Shown here one piece after another: positions 59,216-64,000 of a DNA stretch of 64,000 nucleotides. Origin of the DNA: Spisula solida (Eukaryota; Mollusca; Bivalvia; Venerida; Mactridae). A program made the translations under genes and the position numbers. The notes under the pieces were generated by a model that did not search any database, was not told the DNA's origin, and worked only from the letters and a program-made list of their open reading frames with translations. The DNA lies in contig OX365948.1 of assembly GCA_947247005.1 (NCBI GenBank), forward strand, positions 9,785,455 to 9,849,454, given 5' to 3'. Numbering within the stretch: position 1 is the stretch's first letter; each line of letters opens with the position of its first letter.

Positions 59216-59414
59216 TTTTATGATGTTTTCTATCGAATATCGCATGCTAAACACAAAGGGTAGACCACTACGACCTTGCAGTTGAAATCACTCATTTAAG
59301 TATACATGTAGTTTACAAGTATTTGACGTACATGGAAATGTATACTTGACGAAATGGGAATAAATAACGAGTGCTGAAGATCGCCAACTCAGTAATCACA
59401 AAGATTTCCCCGAG

Positions 59415-61604
59415 ATGAGGGTCTGGTGGTTTTTCGCAGCGTCGGTTATCCTACAAAATGCTCACGGTAAGAATTTTTCAAAGCTTGTCCGATCTGTAGG
59501 CTACGTGTGAAGTCTATTTGCACTTTAATAACTTTGTTTAATACATGTCATATGGTAATTGTTTACATTATTTATTTTAACAAACCTTTTATAATTAACA
59601 TAATAAGTAAGTTGTGTTTTAACTGTGATTGGCCATGCGCGCAGGTTTAGCCATTATTTAATTAGTTTTCTAACATATCTTGTATATTCTTCGGTTTCTA
59701 ACTGTCTGTCAAAACTGATACAAAGTTTATTTCTTATTGTAATATTTTTTATTTTATAACTTATAAACATATTACAAATGACAAATTACTCGTGGTAACT
59801 AAGACATTTGTATTATACACATGTACGTTATAAAACAACTATTTCAGGTGAGGAAGGATTTTACAATATAGCCCACATGACAAATACTCCTGGTACCGTA
59901 GAATGGGCTGCTGGACGTGGGGCTAACGGAGTGGAAATTGACTTGACGTTCTCCAGCAGTTCCGGACAACCGTTGATATTCCGCCACAGTGCAAAAGGTG
60001 AGGCGTGTGATTGCACGTGCTTATGTCCTGAACCTGTTTGGAAGTTATGTGCAACCCTTTACCCGAGCAGTGTATGTGCACAGTTATTGGATGATGTGCA
60101 CGGTATATCACCATGTAGAGCAGAATCGTCGGTGTCTACCTTACTGTCAAAGGTAGCTAGAACATCCAGAATAACGCTTGTCATAATTGACAGTAAAATC
60201 GAGAAAGAAAACATGAATGAGAACGTTATGGTAGAAGCCGGTAAAGCCGTTGTTGACAACTTAGAGAAACACCTTTTCCAGAATGGATATCAAGGAAAAG
60301 TCATCATTGGGTCCCCAAAACTCGATACGTTTCCGTACTTGAATTCTGCCGTGAATGCTATGAAGAATTCTCAGTATGAAAGCCGTACATATTTCACCAT
60401 CGACTTAGAGAAGAATAATATCGTCGAGACGCTACGAAAGCTTCATACGTTGCCAACCAAAAACCTGGTTTATGGTACCGGAATATCAGCTTGTGCTCCA
60501 GCCTCTATTATCAAAACAACAACAATGGAACTCGCTGCTGCCAATAAAGCCAAGGGTGTCGTTGGTATGTCGTATTTGTGGACTATAGACAAGACATCAA
60601 CCATTGAAAAGAATCTGCCGTATGTACAAGGAGTCTTGTCAAATTATCCTGGCACTGTTTACGACATTCTTAACCGAAAAGGAATAAAACTGGCAACTCA
60701 TTCCAGTGTTATTCCTGTCGCTACTAGCAGTGATGTCGTCACCAGCTCGAGTGCAATGGAATGTGACTGCGACTACCATCCGGGTGGCTGTTCAATCAGT
60801 AAGGCTGCTCCTCCAGGTTTGGCGTGTAACTGCAAGTACAAGGGTGGATGGACATGTGGTGGAGACGTCTCCCTGTGTTCAAATCCCAGCTCGCACTACT
60901 GCAAGCATCCAGACAAGTCAGTACATTCTTGCCTTTTAGGACGCGGGGATTGTGAAGGTTACAAGACAGCGACATGCGACTGTGATTATCATCCCGGCGG
61001 CTGTTCAATTAGTCGAGCACCCCCGAAAGACACGGCCTGTAGATGCTTTTATAAAGGCGCATGGACATGCGGAGGGGCAATAACGCGTTGTACCGATGAG
61101 GGATCTCGATATTGCAAGAATCCTGATAAATCTATCCATACATGCGTCCTTGGAGGTGGTGATTGTGAGGGATACAAGACGGCTAGATGTGATTGTGACT
61201 ATCATCCAGGTGGCTGTTCCATCAGCCAGGCTGCACCGGCCAATACGGCGTGTAAATGTAGATATAAAGGCGCATGGACATGTGATGGGGAAGTGGTCAG
61301 GTGTAATGATTTTTCTTCTAACTATTGTAAGAGGCCGGATAAATCTATTCACTCTTGTTTCCAGGGTAACGGTGATTGTGAAGGTTATCGTACTGCTACA
61401 TGTGACTGTAACTATCATAGTGGTGGTTGTACCATCAGCAAGCCGCCACCAAGGAATACTGCATGTCATTGTACGTACAAGGGTTGGTGGACGTGTGGTG
61501 GCCATGTCGTGAAATGCAGAGATTTCACCAATTACTTCTGTGAACATCCGAACCACTCTAGAAACACGTGTCTCCTAGGTGGCGGTGATTGTGGTGGCTA
61601 TTGA
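59415..61604 (+). CDS. Secreted SMase D/GDPD-like phospholipase with four Cys-rich repeats
   Basis: Two exons: 59415-59466 (ATG plus a hydrophobic signal peptide ending near AHG) and 59848-61604, with a GTAAG...TTCAG intron of 381 bp in phase 1. Residues are counted from 59808, an upstream in-frame codon. Residues 17-300 form a sphingomyelinase-D/dermonecrotic-toxin-like TIM barrel. The expected catalytic and Mg-binding positions are present: H23, E43, D45, H60, D128 and K130. A Cys cluster follows H60 (67-73), and a WTID strand starts at W258. Such enzymes transphosphatidylate sphingomyelin or lysolipids outside the cell. Four 71-residue repeats (from C319, C390, C461 and C532), each with 10 Cys, form the tail. 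The frame is intact. Whether it is a toxin, digestive or immune protein is unknown. Confidence 0.88.
59467..59847 (+). other. Intron of the phospholipase gene
   Basis: Donor GTAAGAATTT and acceptor ACTATTTCAG. It splits a Gly codon after the first base and separates the signal-peptide exon from the mature-protein exon. Confidence 0.85.
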
Positions 61605-61842
61605 TTCCGATATTACTGGAATATCTCGATGCGGTCAAAACGGTGCACACGTGGTATGAACAATGACTTGAAGAATGCCGGGAAAGCAAATGATATCCGC
61701 ACCAGCGGTATTTACGGTGCTTTGATCGTATGATACTTTCTAAACATTTCCTTCCATATCCTTCACAAATATATCAGCTATTTTACCTGTTTCGATTGTT
61801 TAAACACTTTTTGTATAGATGTACACGTATTACCATGTTTGA

Positions 61843-61848
61843 AATAAA
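61843..61848 (+). terminator. Polyadenylation signal
   Basis: AATAAA 239 bases after the stop codon of the phospholipase gene; the first consensus hexamer that I see downstream. Confidence 0.55.
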
Positions 61849-63310
61849 ACGTTTCATATACTTTATTGTACGTTTTTGCACAGGGCTAAGAAATTATATC
61901 ACAAAATACAGAATTTTGAAAGTCCCCATCATCCGGTCATTACTATACAAATAGAATACTCTGTAATCTTTGTGATATAATTTCTTAGACCTGTGATTTT
62001 TGTTAACAACACGTTTGTTCATCATGGCGTACCACCAAAAGCCCTCCAGCATGTTTGAACGTCAGTTTAAAGTCACAGAAAAAATACCGTGAGACTATTT
62101 CATTAGATCACAGTCAAAGTATTTTCTGTATCACGGGACATGTGAGTTCTCAATCGTGAAAGCTCGGTTATTTCCATTTGTCTCCGGTGCAAAAAAATCG
62201 GGACCCTCGGACATTACTGACGTAACATCTTTCTGATTCATGGGAGAAATACCCGAGTAGTTACGATTACTTTGCAACCTGTTTTAGAGTAGCCCCTCCA
62301 TAAAGTAACAGCCTCTCTTGGGTAAGATAATCATTTTGTTCCAGAAACTATCACTTTGCTGACTTCCCAAGAGCAACAGCCTCTGTACGTACAACAACCA
62401 ATCTTTGAGTTTCACAAAGGGTGTTACTCCGAGGCTATATCCTTTCCGCTACCATAGCGTACTAATGCCGGGATGGCAATTTCGGCCTTCCGTAGTTTTC
62501 GACCTAAATGCCCAAATTCGGGAATTTTGCTGTCCTGGGTACCCAGGCAACCCAGACTATAGGATATTGATAGGGCCCAGTGTTTTCATGTTCTATTGTG
62601 TATTAATTATTGCTTGTCACATAACCTTATTCATGTTGGACATAGATCTAGCCATTGATGATGATTTTCTACATAAAGAGTTAAACTTCCAGACTACCGG
62701 TCAAGATGATTCTTTCAACTAACCACAATTATACCAGTTTCCTCAAAATCACAAGTTATCTTTTTATCATAAATAGTTGCTAGAACATTAACTTTAACTC
62801 CCCAGACTAAATTCATGTGTTTATATTGTGTTAATCCTTAGAATCTACGAGTTTATTTAGAGCCTCATGCAACTTATATACATCAGAAGCCATTTTGTCC
62901 ATTGAATTGTGGGGTTGTTATGCACTGTAACTGTAGAGATTGGCTCCTGTCAAAACTGTCAAACATGTCTAAACAGAATTGTTACAAGTATAAGTCTATT
63001 AGAGTATGTATTTCCTTAGAATATTGAGGTTTTTAAGTAGTAGCCATGTTTTTCAGGCTTGATAAACTGTTATTTTGAGTCCGAACATTGACGTTCGTTT
63101 TTGATCAATGACGTTCAATGACGCACTGTTATTTTGATAGTTATCGAACAATTGTTTGTCCGTTTTGATCATTTACGTTGTACGGCGTTTTGACGTCCTA
63201 TTTTTTGGTTGCATCAACCAATTTTGTGTTCGTTTCGGCAATTTTCCTAAATAGGCCGGAATTTCGTAGAACTTGATCAGTCTTATAACAAATTTTCGAC
63301 GACAGGTCAC
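61849..63310. other. No recognisable feature
   Basis: The frame at 62405-62722 has one hydrophobic stretch (FMFYCVLIIACHITLFML) but no recognisable family or splice context. The rest is unassigned. Confidence 0.4.
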
Positions 63311-63317
63311 GTCGGTC

Positions 63318-63370
63318 ATTTCACGCCCCCCCCCCCCCCCCCCCAACACTAAATCCTGGATCCGCCCCTG
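63318..63370. repeat. C run and hAT-like MITE end
   Basis: A run of about 18-20 C is followed by AATCCTGGATCCGCCCCTG, the same end as at 53573-53591. Confidence 0.5.
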
Positions 63371-63409
63371 GACTGGACACCATGATATACATTTCATGAC
63401 ATTACGTTT

Positions 63410-63622
63410 TAACTAGTTGATCAAATGCGATGGGATTTTGCATGGAGGTAGTTCTAACAATGTTGTCCATGAATGTAATTACTTTATGAAGATATCGAGA
63501 GACAACTCTTGTTTTTGATACTATAAAAATCGGACTACTTTGGTACAAATGCACTTTTCTAAGATAACATAAAATTGATAAAAAAAAATTACTCTTATCA
63601 ATGATACAGTTACCTGTGGGTG
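63410..63622 (+). repeat. Right-end fragment of the 11.9-kb transposon family
   Basis: Collinear with about 12665-12882, sharing 'gtaattactttatgaagata', 'ctcttgtttttgatac' and the terminal 'atgatacagttacctgtg'. Confidence 0.7.
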
Positions 63623-63775
63623 AAACATTGATGACCAAAAGAACTGGGTGTTATTTGCATAGAACAGCCCTGCGTTCAAGGAAAAATCACGTGTCGCCTG
63701 GTACGAAACGTACGCAAACGGTACGAAACGTTTCGTAACTGGCAAGTACGATACGTGCGTCACGTTATTTTTCCC

Positions 63776-63950
63776 TTAACGCAGGACAGGCGTTGTATAT
63801 TTGCGCATGTGCAGTGGCTTCATTTTTCTTCTTGGTGAAGACGCATTAATTCGAAAAATAGAACGTTCTTCATGGATTAAACGACGAAAATCCAGTCCGC
63901 TGATTGGTCGAAAAAGTCGTGGTAACACTAAGGGCGCGTTCGTAACGCTG
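63776..63950 (-). pseudogene. DIRS-like recombinase 3'-end fragment
   Basis: Minus strand: LDFRRLIHEERSIFRINASS, then the complement of 'gcgtcttcaccaagaag' and of the 'cgcacatgcgcaaa'-like tail, collinear with 7460-7600. It is a solo remnant of the element's 3' edge. Confidence 0.7.
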
Positions 63951-64000
63951 TTCCGCACATCCCGGACAGTGGAACACACTTACGAACAAACCGGAACACT

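Noticed and set aside
61005..61556. Antisense and alternative-frame ORFs over the Cys-rich repeats
   Set aside because: They arise from the repeated coding sequence of the phospholipase gene and have no independent motif.

Overview
This is repeat-dominated, AT-rich nuclear DNA of an animal, most likely a marine bivalve mollusc. The evidence is a spliced gene with GT-AG introns, several non-LTR retrotransposons of different families, a DIRS-type tyrosine-recombinase retrotransposon, mariner and other DNA transposons, tRNA-headed SINEs, and the (GTCC)n-linked, 'gttatggccctt'-type tandem repeats that I know from bivalve genomes. Species assignment is inference. Nothing suggests bacterial operons, phage or CRISPR.

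Layout. 0-12.9 kb: a decayed mariner (191-1217), a dispersed repeat split by a 1.45-kb Helentron-like insertion (2697-4920), a tyrosine-recombinase fragment (7138-7525), a degenerate tandem array (10430-11190) and a 967-bp DNA transposon with an 8-bp target duplication (11916-12882). 13.3-15.6 kb: a broken DIRS-like pol gene (RT, RNase H, recombinase) on the minus strand. 17-23.6 kb: a 0.6-kb inverted-repeat element, a 3.3-kb long-TIR element (19671-23001) inside a LINE 3' end, and a SINE. 23.7-34.5 kb: a nest in which one old minus-strand LINE (A) is interrupted three times, by a 2.9-kb CAC-ended element with 5-bp duplication, a 0.8-kb tandem-repeat element and a nearly complete CR1/L2-like LINE with an intact ORF2. 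LINE A's reading frame resumes across each insert, so the junctions can be fixed by coding continuity.

34.5-47.5 kb: a LINE fragment, a second 0.6-kb element, a 4.3-kb CAC-ended element with 5-bp duplication (35977-40277), palindromic foldbacks, a 4 x 75-bp array and a gag-like fragment. 48.2-50.7 kb: another minus-strand LINE (B), split by a 770-bp element. 54-57.1 kb: a plus-strand LINE (D), split by an almost 2-kb foldback element built of 21-bp monomers in ~126-bp higher-order units. 58.5-59.2 kb: a 45-bp minisatellite.

The only convincing host gene is at 59415-61604. It is a secreted sphingomyelinase-D/GDPD-like phospholipase with a separate signal-peptide exon and four C-terminal 71-residue cysteine-rich repeats. 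The rest of the window is essentially a record of transposition, and its best biology is in that gene, the foldback satellite element, the two CAC/5-bp elements and a possible -1 frameshift joining ORF1 and ORF2 of the CR1-like LINE.
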